Shown in pieces: positions 1 through 10,332 of a DNA stretch of 64,000 nucleotides (position 1 is its first letter; each line of letters begins with the position of its first letter). The position numbers were made by a program, and so were the translations under genes. Source of the DNA: Kudoa neothunni (lineage: Eukaryota; Cnidaria); assembly GCA_964304625.1 (NCBI GenBank), contig OZ199838.1, forward strand, positions 2,852,001 to 2,916,000. Direction: 5' to 3'. Under the pieces are notes generated by a model. That model was not told the origin of the DNA. It was given only the letters and a program-made list of their open reading frames with translations, and did not search any database.

Positions 1-2
1 CT

Positions 3-594
3 CGGTGCTTTTGAGTCAAATTGACCCCAGATTTTTACTGCACCGTTAAATGCAATAAATAGTCACGTAATCATATGTATAATTAAATACAATCTATCAA
101 CAGATCTCGGTCATATCTGCACCAAGATTTACATTGCGCGTACACGAAATATCTCGAATTCGTGTGAATTCGCTGGCGAAACCTGTGTTTTGTTTATATC
201 GCCCCTTGGATATAATTTAGGCTATAAACATTAGTGTCCTCGCGCAAAACACATCCAAATCCTTATCTTTGTCGTCAAATCTATAAGACATCGAATTTTG
301 ATATTTAGATTAAGTGATATAAATATATCACTAGGTTCACTCTTATAATCAGTGAGAAAAATCTCATCCAAATCTTCCTTGGTCTCTTGTCGGCATGTGT
401 CGGGTACATGCGTACGAACGGCGCGCTAAAGTGGATGCATTCGTGTCATCGCGTATGATCTCGTGTGAATGTTTTCTTTATTTTCTCAGTATTCTGCCCG
501 CAGAATTCAATCAAACTGAATTATTCTTTTTTTTAATTTTTATTATCATTTAATGCAATAAAAACACTGGGTCAAATTGACCCTTAAAGCACCG
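3..594. mobile_element. Palindrome-ended MITE (possible piggyBac kin)
   Basis: A non-coding element of about 590 bp bounded by inverted ends. The left end reads CGGTGCTTTTGAGTCAAATT from base 3; the reverse complement of the right end (to 594) reads CGGTGCTTTAAGGGTCAATT. Both ends carry the palindrome GGGTCAAATTGACCC or a close variant, and a further copy lies at 749-765. A TTAA sits next to the right palindrome and subterminal palindromes of this kind are known in piggyBac elements, so that family is my inference. No target duplication can be read because the left flank is cut by the window edge. Confidence 0.55.
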
Positions 595-1717
595 ACTGTA
601 TTTTGTTGTATATCGTCATTTATTCTACTTATTTTTATTAAATATTTTACAAATATTTATAAATTATTACGTTTTAGGAGAATACACTCAATATTACACT
701 ATTATTAAATTCTTGTATGTATATAAAACTTGGAATACAATAGACTCTGGAGTCAATTTGACCCTAGAAACGCTCAGGAGAATAAAAGTACATTAATAGT
801 CGTCATTAAACATTTTACCGTATACGCTGTATCTAAATTAAATGGTAAGGTGAACTTTTTTAAAAATTTCATGGCCAACATATAAAAACTTTTGTTTTCA
901 TATGGCGCTTAAAATAAATAATCATAAAATAGCGTTTATAACTTCATAGAACCGACTATTTACTAAATTTTATCCCAATGTAAAACGATAGAAATATTTT
1001 ATCAAAATGTATGGTTTAAACACAACTTACAAATTATTTTCCGACCAAATAATCTAAATAATGCATTTTTAGTTAGTCTAATCTAAAAATAAGTTGTATT
1101 ACTTATGTTGAAAAAAACAATTAAAAATAAATGCGCGAATATTTCAACTATGTAGTGTCGATTACAACGTTTAGTACGCATTTTTTTGGACGATCCATCA
1201 TCCAGAGGGGATTACGTACTATCGGTTACCTACTGCACTACTCAGAGTTGGTACGTTTTAAGGTCAATGAATTTCGAGATAGAATTATTGTAAATGCATG
1301 CCACATGATGAGATAATGTGTTAGAAGAGTTGGCACAAAGTATCCACTAATATCACCTAGCTCAAAACATCAAAATGAACATAACGAATTACAAATTTTA
1401 TTTAGCATCGAGTATCAGAACATATCGGATTTCTGCTGCACAAGATGACTGTCTCTTGAACAAGTTATTCAGAAAATATTGGAAGAATGGGCAGTTCTGA
1501 CAACGTTTCCCAAGGTTGGACCATAAGTAAACAAGGCTGAACCCGCACCTAAAATATTTGCACCTCTATTTAAACCCATAAATAAAATGTGTTATGCCTT
1601 TTTAACTATTTTTTAAACACAGTTATGGAACTCGACGTCGAATTACAAAATGAGAGTTTAGAGTTCATTAACTAAGGAATTCCTTTGAAAATATTATTAA
1701 GTGAAAATTCATAATTT
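595..1717. other. AT-rich spacer, no gene seen
   Basis: Apart from the extra GTCAATTTGACC palindrome near 750 I see no gene. Short open frames here have no recognisable domain. The stretch from about 1201 shares an exact 14-mer with 59831-59844 and may hold a worn transposon end. Confidence 0.5.
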
Positions 1718-2340
1718 TTGAGGGGTATGATCAAAAATAACGTCTTCTGGAGCTTAAATTTTAAATACTTGTTAAATTATGTTCTCCCTGGTAAGTTTTA
1801 TTATGAGTCGAAAGTAGAATCAATTTGGAATGAAAATACGACTGGAATAAGTGCTCATGATCTTGTTTACTTTCTTACCAAAACTCTGGATTTCTATTTA
1901 TTACTGACGAAACAGATATTTCAAAGGTTTTAAGCATTGCAAAATTTATGCATTTACATATATTTGAAACGATGCTTCTTGCAAACGCCAATGAAGGAAA
2001 ACCCCATTCCATTATACCTCTCTCAAAGAGATTTACAAATATTATTGCCAAAAATAAGTATTCAATTTTGGAAAGTGAATAGATAGAACTTAGCTTGTAA
2101 AATAGCGGACATTTCATTGAAAAAGTCCCCAAGAAATATTGGTATGCCGTCACAAATAAAAGAGGAGAAATATTTAAGCATCGATTACTGTCATAATTAA
2201 TGCTGTGTTTACTTGCTTTGCCTCATTCGTCTGGATCTGCTGATAGATTATTTTCATTAGAGAATAAAAAAAGGTTAACAAACAGATTTACATCGGAAGA
2301 TGAAACAATAATTGCTCTTCTATATCTGAATGTTTACTGA
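1718..2340 (+). pseudogene. hAT-family transposase relic
   Basis: The 3' part translates to a typical hAT C-terminal dimerisation segment: LALPHSSGSADRLFS followed by NRFTSEDETIIALLYLN, matching the known pattern of LPHS(N/S)A(D)xERxFS, a basic stretch, then a leucine-rich helix. It ends at a stop at 2338-2340. The same frame can be followed upstream to about 2100 (KYWYAVTNKRGEIFKHRLLS) but is interrupted by a stop just before the conserved block. The frame at 1718-1933 may be more of the same transposase but is not diagnostic. This is a plain DNA transposon, degraded, with no catalytic region that I can place. Confidence 0.55.
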
Positions 2341-4229
2341 GAGACGCCAGTCGTATGAGATGGAATTCATCCGATCAATTAACTAAAATTTTGAAAAAAA
2401 CCTATAAGATGAGGAGATGAGGAGAACAGTGAAACTGAGTTAACATTTTGATGTATAAATAGATCCTAACAACTATTTTTTTGTTTCAATTAGTTTACGG
2501 TTGCTAGAATTATATTTTTTGTATTATTTGTAAAATTTTAGTACGATTATAAATCCTTTGATATTATTTGGTACGTTTCTATTACAGTTAGTAATCAATT
2601 TTGCACATACACGTAATAATTATATATCCCCTTTTTGGAATTTAGAAGAAAAATTGATGTTTTTATTGGAATAGTATAAACGAATATTAATTCTACAACC
2701 GACAAAAAATCAAGTGATACTAAATTTTAATTTTTGAAAGAATCAATAATTTTGGTTCGTGACATATTTGACCCGCTATGATTTATACAAATCAATTTCC
2801 AATTCGAACAATGATCGGAAACGATCTAAACTTTTTTAAATTAGAGTTAAAAAGTTTAGTTCTTTTTTTGAGGAGGCCATTTAATATTGCTATATTTGAT
2901 ATGTAGAAACGTCTCACAGTAACTATCTTAACATTTATTTATGGAAGATTTTAGAAATATTTTATTATTTTGTATTTTCCTTTTAATGTTGTTATATTTT
3001 TATCTTAGCTTATCGCTAAATTTCAAATTTTTTTCAGCGAATAATGCTACACTGATCAACAGAATGACCGGGAAAAAGTGTGCAAAATCGAAATGTCACG
3101 TGATTATGAATACGCACTTTACATCATTTACAGTCTATTATTTTAACAAAAATTACCCTTATGTTTAATATATTTTTTATATGAACATTTAGAGTTAAAA
3201 TTAAATAAATTCACAAAAAGTGTGCAAAATCGATTACCGATTGCATGTTATTTGGTATGATTTACAAAAATAGTCTCGAAACCCTGTCACTACTATGATT
3301 GTAACCACGTACTCTTGCTTCAATGTAAAGATCCCTTTAAAAAGCTTACTCAAATCAAAGATCCGTCATTTGAGTAATAAAAATGAATGATTATTATATT
3401 GTCGAAAATTCATAAATGACTGCATTTTGAACTACTTTTATATAATATATTTTCTGGAAGAAAACACTCTATGAAACAGAGTTATTTTAAATCACATTTA
3501 TCCGAAAATTTTTTTTCTTAATCTCAAAGTGGAACAATATTAATTTATTTTGCGATTGATAACGTATTCGGTGACTAGACCCATGTATTTTGAACAATCG
3601 GCATCATTGAATGGATTCAGTTTCAAATTTGAATTAATTCATTATATTCTATACTCTTAATACAACAATGTTAAGTTTATCACTTTCCTTAGTGATAGTT
3701 GATGATAGTTGATAGTTCGAGGTTTTATTTATTACTACTTATTGTAGTATTTTTTTGTTTTATTGAATAAACAATTGTCAAATCACGTTTACGCGAACTT
3801 TATTGACGTTTTTTGAAAAACAACATTAAATATGAATAAAACAGCATTTATTAACACAATAACTGCTTTCTTTTTGTATGACCGAATCCAATACAATTAT
3901 TGGTAAAAAATGCTTTTATTGTAGATAAGTTATTTTGCTTCCAATATAATCGCTTGTCCAGCTTTCTAGATTTCATGATCTAGGATAGACAGGCGATTTA
4001 ATGAATTCTGCGAGCATTATGATGAATTGTATGTGATCCCCCTTAATTTTTCTAATATGATGTGGATATTTAACCTACTAAATATTATCGTCTCAATGTA
4101 ATTACTACTCCAAAGTCGAGCTATTTAATAGTCAAAGTCGAACTTTAAGTCAAAATGACTTTTTAGGTCACGAATTGAACTTATAAGGCCAGTTGTGCCT
4201 AATGGTTCTCACGTTTGTTAGAATGTCAA
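2341..4229. other. AT-rich spacer with inverted repeat copies
   Basis: No gene recognised. It contains two short copies (3068-3104 and 3215-3232) of a repeat whose other copies lie in opposite orientation at 53.3-58.2 kb. The frame at 2941-3168 is hydrophobic, AT-rich low complexity and runs into that repeat, so I do not call it a gene. Confidence 0.5.
3068..3104 (-). repeat. Copy of dispersed GTGTGCAAAATCG / CACGTGA repeat
   Basis: Reads CCGGGAAAAAGTGTGCAAAA, then TCG and a CACGTGAT block. Reverse-complemented it matches 53499-53540 (GTCACGTGAC ... CGCACACTTTTTTCGGG). A shorter second copy lies at 3215-3232. It probably marks transposon ends of one Tc1/mariner-like family; the assignment is inference. 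Confidence 0.5.
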
Positions 4230-4700
4230 AGCAGTGAGTTATTCTATCTAATAGAAACCTTGAAAGAGCGATTGATCTAGTTGTAAATAAGGAAGAGTCA
4301 ACGAGAGGTTTCTGAATCATTTAACATTCCCGAATTAATCTTTTGTGGAAAAATCAAAAACTATCGAAGTACCGAAGAAATCGATAAAAAGCCTAAAGAA
4401 AGATGTTGAAATATTTCGTTTACTTCAGAAGTGAAGGATAACTTATGAAATTAATAGAGGACAGCTTTATAATACTGAATGATATTGGTGACTTTATCAT
4501 TTTCATGGATAATGTTCGCTTCCATCATACCAATATGGGATTCCATGATGAACATGACCAATGCAGTTGTTTGTTTACCAAGGTATAGCTCATTCATAAT
4601 CCCTGCGAGGAAGTATTCTCCCAAATAAAATTAAAAATTCGGCGTGACGGCTCTATGAGCTCTAAGCTCTATACGAGGAAGAGATTATCTCCTTAACAGA
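4230..4700 (+). pseudogene. IS630/mariner-like (DDE_3) transposase relic
   Basis: Degenerate transposase of the same family as the better copy at 52.5-53.2 kb. Near 4265 a helix-turn-helix-like start is legible (ERAIDLVVNKEES). Around 4506-4650 the catalytic core remnants MDNVRFHHTN and NPCEEVFSQIKLKIRRDGS correspond to MDNVAFHKTE and NPIEEVFGQLKSIVKR in the second copy. The frame is broken by several stops and shifts, and the segment between the second Asp and the final Glu is corrupted. Plain DNA transposon; clearly dead. Confidence 0.65.
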
Positions 4701-5598
4701 AAAAAAGAAAAAAGCAGGAAATATCCAACTCTGTATCTTCGTATAATTTGAAAAATTATCATCAACATGAGGAAACTTACCTTGGAAAATGACATGCCTT
4801 ATCGGTATTTAAAGGAATTAACTGAAACATAGCAAAACAATTTATCGATTACTTATTATTTTTTTACATCACGTACTCCCTTTTATTGCTTCAACTATGC
4901 TCTACCAAACATTCAAATTAAATCTAATAGTTTTAATGACTTAAATTTTGATGCTCAAGTAGTTCAACTTCAAATGCCAGTAATGGGGAAATGGAAGGAA
5001 ATTTTTATTGCTTAATTTGTTTTCACGATTAAAGCGTCTAATCTGATCATCTCTATTAGATCTAATCATAATTTCAGTGGGGTCAAACAATAGCGCGCGT
5101 ACATTATAACTGGAGTCTCTTTGGAGGAATGTGAATGCACGACACCAAAGGAGTGCCTACTGAAGATAAAATGGAGGCTTGAACTAGAAACTTCTTCAGT
5201 TCAATTCGCAAGCTAATGGGCGGACATTTGAGCTATCCGTCTGTCGCTAAGTATGGTTACAATGCGTTATTTAACTTCCATAAGAATTTCAGAAACAGGA
5301 ATAGATTTAAATACGATTATTCACCTTGTAGCGTTTCTATATTCTATCGGAAAATCGCATTAATCCTTAAAAGATATGTTAAGATAATCTTTTTGACTAA
5401 TAAATTGCCAAGAAAAACATTTCAAGACAACCTAGAATAAAATTTAAGCTAAGTAAGATTTAAAAATTAAATTAAGTTTCTATCGCCATGCGCATAGATA
5501 AAAACACACTTTTGTAGTAATTTTCAAGTAATAAACAAAAAGTTTTTCTCATTTAACGTGTTTTTATGTAAATCTTGTTAAAAAATTAAACGTTACAA
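4701..5598. other. Spacer, no gene seen
   Basis: AT-rich. The one longer frame (5216-5440, +) has no recognisable domain, and I do not support it as a gene. Confidence 0.4.
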
Positions 5599-6819
5599 CT
5601 AGTAGTTGGTATAACGTTTGCGCGTGAGTTTATTTTTGCTTCGAAGATCATGCTTAACGGACATTCTTGGAAAACAATTGGGACAATACCAAACATTCAT
5701 TTGTCGCGCCTTATTGAAATCGACCTTAAGACAGTAACTAAAACAATAAATTTAACCAACCGCTACAGAACATCACCAGAATACCAATGAAACCACACAT
5801 TACAGTTATCACAACAAATCATCTGAGAGAGGATTTTTGGATTTTTTAACTTTTCAATATTGGAAGATTTATTTTTATCAATACAAAGTGGACAGGTGGA
5901 TGAACTACTCTCCAGTTTCCCTCCACTTACATTGTAGCGATGGGACTGAACTGCTCTGTTTTTAATGCTATTACTAATCAAATTAGAACTCATATATGAA
6001 GATGAAGGAGAATCGCTTGGATCCGTCTGTAACGAATCATCCAAAATTTCCTCGTCCGATCGATAATCCACATGATCAGGATCACTAAAAATATACAATT
6101 AATCAAGAATCTAATTAATTTATTTCATGTAAAGTAATCAAACGAATAAATGTAAATATGTATATGTATATACAAGGGTTTGCTAGTCCTTTCGTCATTA
6201 ACCAACACAGACATTTTAACATCACTGCCTTTCATTAAAATTTTCAATTTAACAGGTTTGAGTGGCTCCGTTTCAGTATTACTTCTATTGTTGGATATAT
6301 CTACACATTGGACATCCATAAAAATGTGGTTGAGCTAATAATATAACCATGAGTGGATTCAATGGCGTATTCAAGTTGTTGATCGGCTGAAACAATTTCT
6401 TCAACTGTTGATGAAATCTCCCGGTGATTTCTGCCTTTGAGTCGATCGTTCGGGATTGGATAATTAGGAACGGTTCTGTATACAAATTCGATATTTCCAT
6501 ATTCGTTAATATAATTGATCAGATCCATTTCCGAAACAGACATCATTCTGGTGGCAAACAATACATCAAACACAGTAGCATTAACTCTACCACCTATCAG
6601 CATATCAATGTGAATTCTGTGATTCAAATCGAGAATGTAAAGAAACAAAATACCCAATTCCATCTCAGATTTAACATAACGACAAATCATATTCAAAAAT
6701 CTTTCAGTCAAATCCAATAGCACATATACACCACTGTCCCTGGCCTTTTTCCAGCCGCAAACCATCAGTATCTGACATACGCTCACTTTGAGCAGATTCT
6801 GGCTAGTCTCCAACTCCAT
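5599..6819 (-). CDS. TAF3: TAF3-like TFIID subunit (histone fold plus PHD finger)
   Basis: Basal transcription factor subunit; in animals TAF3 pairs with TAF10 through a histone fold and reads H3K4me3 with a C-terminal PHD finger. The start ATG is at 6819. The N-terminal bromodomain-associated histone fold begins LLKVSVCQILMVCGW and ends with the TAF3-like IEFVYRTVPNYPIPN. The middle is acidic and Ser-rich (SDEEILDDSLQTDPSDSPSS). The PHD finger has CPLC ... CDNCNVWFH and, across an intron, C ... NVWYCPNC; the protein ends in a basic tail at a TAG at 5599-5601. Four GT-AG introns (60, 47, 89 and 47 bp) give 978 coding bases, 325 residues, with phases that close exactly. That is far shorter than vertebrate TAF3 (about 930 residues); the long linker is lost. 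No break seen. Confidence 0.85.
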
Positions 6820-7940
6820 GGTGACTAAAATTTAGGGCATCTACCGTTGGAAATGATGCGCATGATCAATATTAATCCTCGTATTCGTAGTTGGGGCCAA
6901 ACTAAACTATCTGTTATTTGTATTAGAAAAATAGAATCGATTGAATTGACTGTAATAAGATTTTATTTGATATTAAATACAACCATTCAATCCACAAAAG
7001 ATCCTATTTTTTTATATTACTACTCAATAAGATTGGTTAGTAGAATTAATCAAAGATTGACAACTAGCGCAGACTAGAGCCTTGAGTAGGCCAAGCTCAT
7101 TTGATGTTCAAAGTAAATTCAGAGTATTTAGATAAATAGTACAAAGATTACCCAATTAACGGGTGGTTTATTTAACAAATTGGACGCATGAACCTTATTT
7201 ATTATTTTAAAAACGAGTAAACACTACTGAGCGTTTGAAGTTCCTATTTAGAGCGCCTAAAATATCGATTTTCTCCTTGTTGTTGACAGTAATCTCTAAA
7301 TCATACCATATGAAAAGGACCAATCTTGTTAACACATCAACAAATGAATTTCATATTAATGCTTGGATACATAACCTAATATTACCTTCATTATTTGAAC
7401 TATTTCAATTACTAAATTACTTTCCAATAATTTTAAAGTAAAATAAACATTATTAGACATTTAAAATTAATTTTTAAAACTTTAACGAAATGACCTATAT
7501 GTTTGCATAAATCCTGAAATCATACCACTCATATCAGGTGAAAATGTTTTTAGTCATTTTGCAGGATGCAAACCTTTTATAATTTTTTACGTATTTTTCT
7601 GTGTTAAAATAAAATTTTATCTTTCCATGTGTGTGCTTAAATGGAGAGATATATCTCTCTATAAAGGATGAAAAATGCGTACACACTGACACTACTACTT
7701 ATATAGATAGATAGATAGATAGATTTAAAAATATGAAACATAAATCTATAATGAGATATGCATGTAAACTTGTTTGAGAAACTAATACTCACTCTGTTCG
7801 TTGTGTTCGTTGCAACGGTTCCTTTAGAATCGATGTGGTAGAAACGGAAAAAGACGTAAGTATTGTTATTTTAATAGGGATTGTTCGAATTCCGAGGAAT
7901 CGTTGCTACTGGCATAACCATTTAAATATGTTCCCTATAG
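6820..7940 (+). other. Divergent spacer, possible short exons of a (+) gene
   Basis: A (+) gene whose last exon is at 7941-8148 could start here, divergent from TAF3. Candidate pieces are an ATG frame from 6853 (MMRMININPRIRSWGQTKLS), a frame around 7300-7440 (INAWIHNLILPSLFELF) and a cysteine-containing piece near 7785-7856 (RCVRCNGSFRIDVVETEKD) that is followed by a GTAAGT donor. I cannot join them with confidence. An (AGAT)n microsatellite lies at 7703-7724. Confidence 0.25.
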
Positions 7941-8148
7941 ACCTTTGTTGTTTTATCAGAGTATATCTCTCTCCATTCCCTTATCTAAATCACCGGTCGC
8001 ACACATGATTCAGATGGGATTATTTTTATTGCAACTATTTTATTTTATGTTGAGATTTATCTGGAAAACGGAATCTTACAATGCGATAAATTTTGGCATA
8101 ACGATAAACGAACTTGAGCAGCAAATCAAGATTTATCCTAATATTTAA
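7941..8148 (+). CDS. Terminal exon of an unidentified membrane-protein gene
   Basis: Begins after a plausible acceptor (TTCCCTATAG) and reads to a TAA at 8146-8148. It encodes PLLFYQSISLSIPLSKSPVA, then a hydrophobic stretch (MIQMGLFLLQLFYFMLRFI) that looks like one membrane span, and a hydrophilic tail ending QQIKIYPNI. The matching donor is probably the GTAAGT near 7857. Its stop lies only 39 bp from the stop of the convergent receptor gene, which fits a real compact gene end. The family is not recognised. Confidence 0.4.
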
Positions 8149-8187
8149 AATAATTCTAAAAACTAAAATCTCCATATAAACCAATGC

Positions 8188-10332
8188 TTAAGCAAGCATT
8201 TGAGATAATTTGTGTTTGATGGCAGCGGCTGAGAGTCTGGCTTCCGGATCCTCATTCCAGCACTCTTGAGCAATATCCAAAATAGCACCCAAGTACTAAA
8301 ACCAAATGTTACATAATACACCTTAGTGGTTAATGAACGAGGAGAATTTTACAGGATGCATCTTCCATGTTAGTGGTATTTGAGGGCGACAGTTGTAAGT
8401 GACTACATGATCTTTCAACATATAGATTGGAGGGTCAACTCCAAGCTCATCTTCAAATGGCATTGTGTATGGCTCACAAAAGTCTAAATGTGTACAGATT
8501 GTAGTAATATATGATGTTTGCTATGTTAGGCGTATATAAAAGCTTAAACAACCTTCAAGATCTGAACATCTGGAAACAAGGTCATAGAGCACAAGAGCAA
8601 AAGCGTAGATATCAATCATCAAAAGAATGTCATGCTTCAGAATAATGCTTCCTTGGATGACTTCAGGGGCCATATAAAGTTTAGTTCCTTCCTATACATG
8701 AACAATGAATAATGGGCTGATTGAACCGACGCCTTTAATAAAGCAAAATTATTACCTGCTGCAGTTGAAGATGTGTAAGAGTGCAGTCTGAAAAGAAAGG
8801 CACTGCAAGAGTGAAATCAGTAATACAACATTCGCCATTCAACTTTAAAACTATATTAAATGGATTTAAATCTTTGTGAAGAATATGTGGTTTGGAGTTG
8901 GGCCAGCACTTATTGCAAGAATGTAAATATTCGAGCCCAGATATGATGGAGTAGGCCATTTTGTGAAGTTCATCAGAGCTGACTGTATTTTCAACCAAAT
9001 AGAAATACAATGAGCCGAGTGGATGATATTCTAGAGTTAAATGATGATAATACAGCCTATCATTGATGAAGCTGGTAGTCTATAGAACCAAATCGATCAG
9101 AAATGAATGAATGAATGAATGAATGAAAAAACTCACAAATGAAGACTCAAAAAATATAGCAATGTTAAGGTCGGATCGGATTTGAGAAATGTCGTTTGCC
9201 CCTACTCCAAAACATTGACTAACATTGGGATGAATCAAAGGGAAGTTGGTCAAAACATTGACTTCATTTTTCCAATATTTGATGAAATCGTTATGAAAAA
9301 ACTTTATTAGGACTCGACAGGATTGGCTGATTTCATTGTTCTGTAGATGCCCATACCAAAATTCACCATACTTGAAATTGGTTAATTTGGACGACACTAT
9401 TACATATCTATTTAGGTTATTGCTAAAAATGTCATCCTCCTCGCTTGTATTCTTCGAACCATGAGAATTGGCGCTCTGCGGATTGTAATCACTAGATTTG
9501 TCTACATCATCTTCAGAGTCTTTTCCCGGATGATAACAGTTCAAGTTGTCCGAATGAGCTTGCTCAACAAGCAGACGATTACCATTGGCAGTCAGTTGGG
9601 TGGCATTTTCATGCACTTTTGGAAACTTGGTAGTTCGTACGAGTCTGCTGAAATTATAATTGTGGATAACAACGCCTACCACCACGCCTACAAATAATAA
9701 CACAATCCAAGTGGAATTGATTGACAACCAAACAGTTTGAGCATGTTTGTCTGGCACAAATAGTGGATGATCTTTTTTTCGATGATTAAAATTAGGATAG
9801 GAGGTTGCTAAATCGAAATAACCAATTGCCACAACAACATCAAAGCCTACATTCAGCTGTGGTCACCAGTTCATTGTTACATCCACTTTTGTGACAGCAA
9901 CAAAATTCCCTGATCAAATTCTGTTTTGTTTTCACGTTTGGATCGGGTCCTGTTTTAACAACAGGAAGCGAGGTGCCACATTCTTTGAAACATTCGATAT
10001 TCGAATCGTAACAACCAGCTTGATAGATAGTATAGGAATAGGTTTTTGGATCCACCTCCCACAAACCATAACAATTTGGTACAGTATTCTTCTTGAAATA
10101 ACATTTTTTCGGTTGTGTGCAGTTGTAATTTGAACAACTGTGACATTCCACATAAGCTTTAGGGTTTCTCACGTCATCGAAGTTATTTTCACCGATAGCT
10201 ATAAAATAAAATCATATATACATGTTTGTTAATTGTGTATATTTGGTAGAATCACGTACGCAAATCCAGACTCACATTGCCAAACGAACACAACCATAAA
10301 AGCAGAATTTTCTTGACAATTATAGTTTCCAT
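8188..10332 (-). CDS. Type II TGF-beta-superfamily receptor (ActRII/BMPR2-like)
   Basis: Membrane receptor Ser/Thr kinase. The ectodomain (10172-9860) is a cysteine-rich three-finger fold with NCYGLWE, an AGC motif and the receptor signature REFCCCHKSGCNN. One membrane span follows (TWIVLLFVGVVVGVV), then an acidic juxtamembrane region and the kinase. The kinase keeps the VAIK lysine (VLIKFFHND), the catalytic loop HKDLNPFNIVL and the APE motif (LYMAPEVIQGS) with the receptor-type DIYAFALVLYDLVSRC, and ends ECWNEDPEARLSAAAI. Oddities are DFG replaced by DFT (CITDFTLAVPF) and a glycine loop reduced to FKYGEFWYG. There are six small introns; one contains an (AATG)n tract at about 9102-9127. The start is uncertain. 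The ATG at 10332 gives a signal-like METIIVKKILLLWL but needs a weak donor; with the good GTGAGT donor the frame starts at 10297 (MVVFVWQ). Confidence 0.8.

Noticed and set aside
2941-3168. 75-codon hydrophobic frame
   Set aside because: AT-driven Leu/Phe/Tyr composition, ends inside a dispersed repeat.
5216-5440. 74-codon plus-strand frame
   Set aside because: No domain, no splice context, not conserved with anything I recognise.
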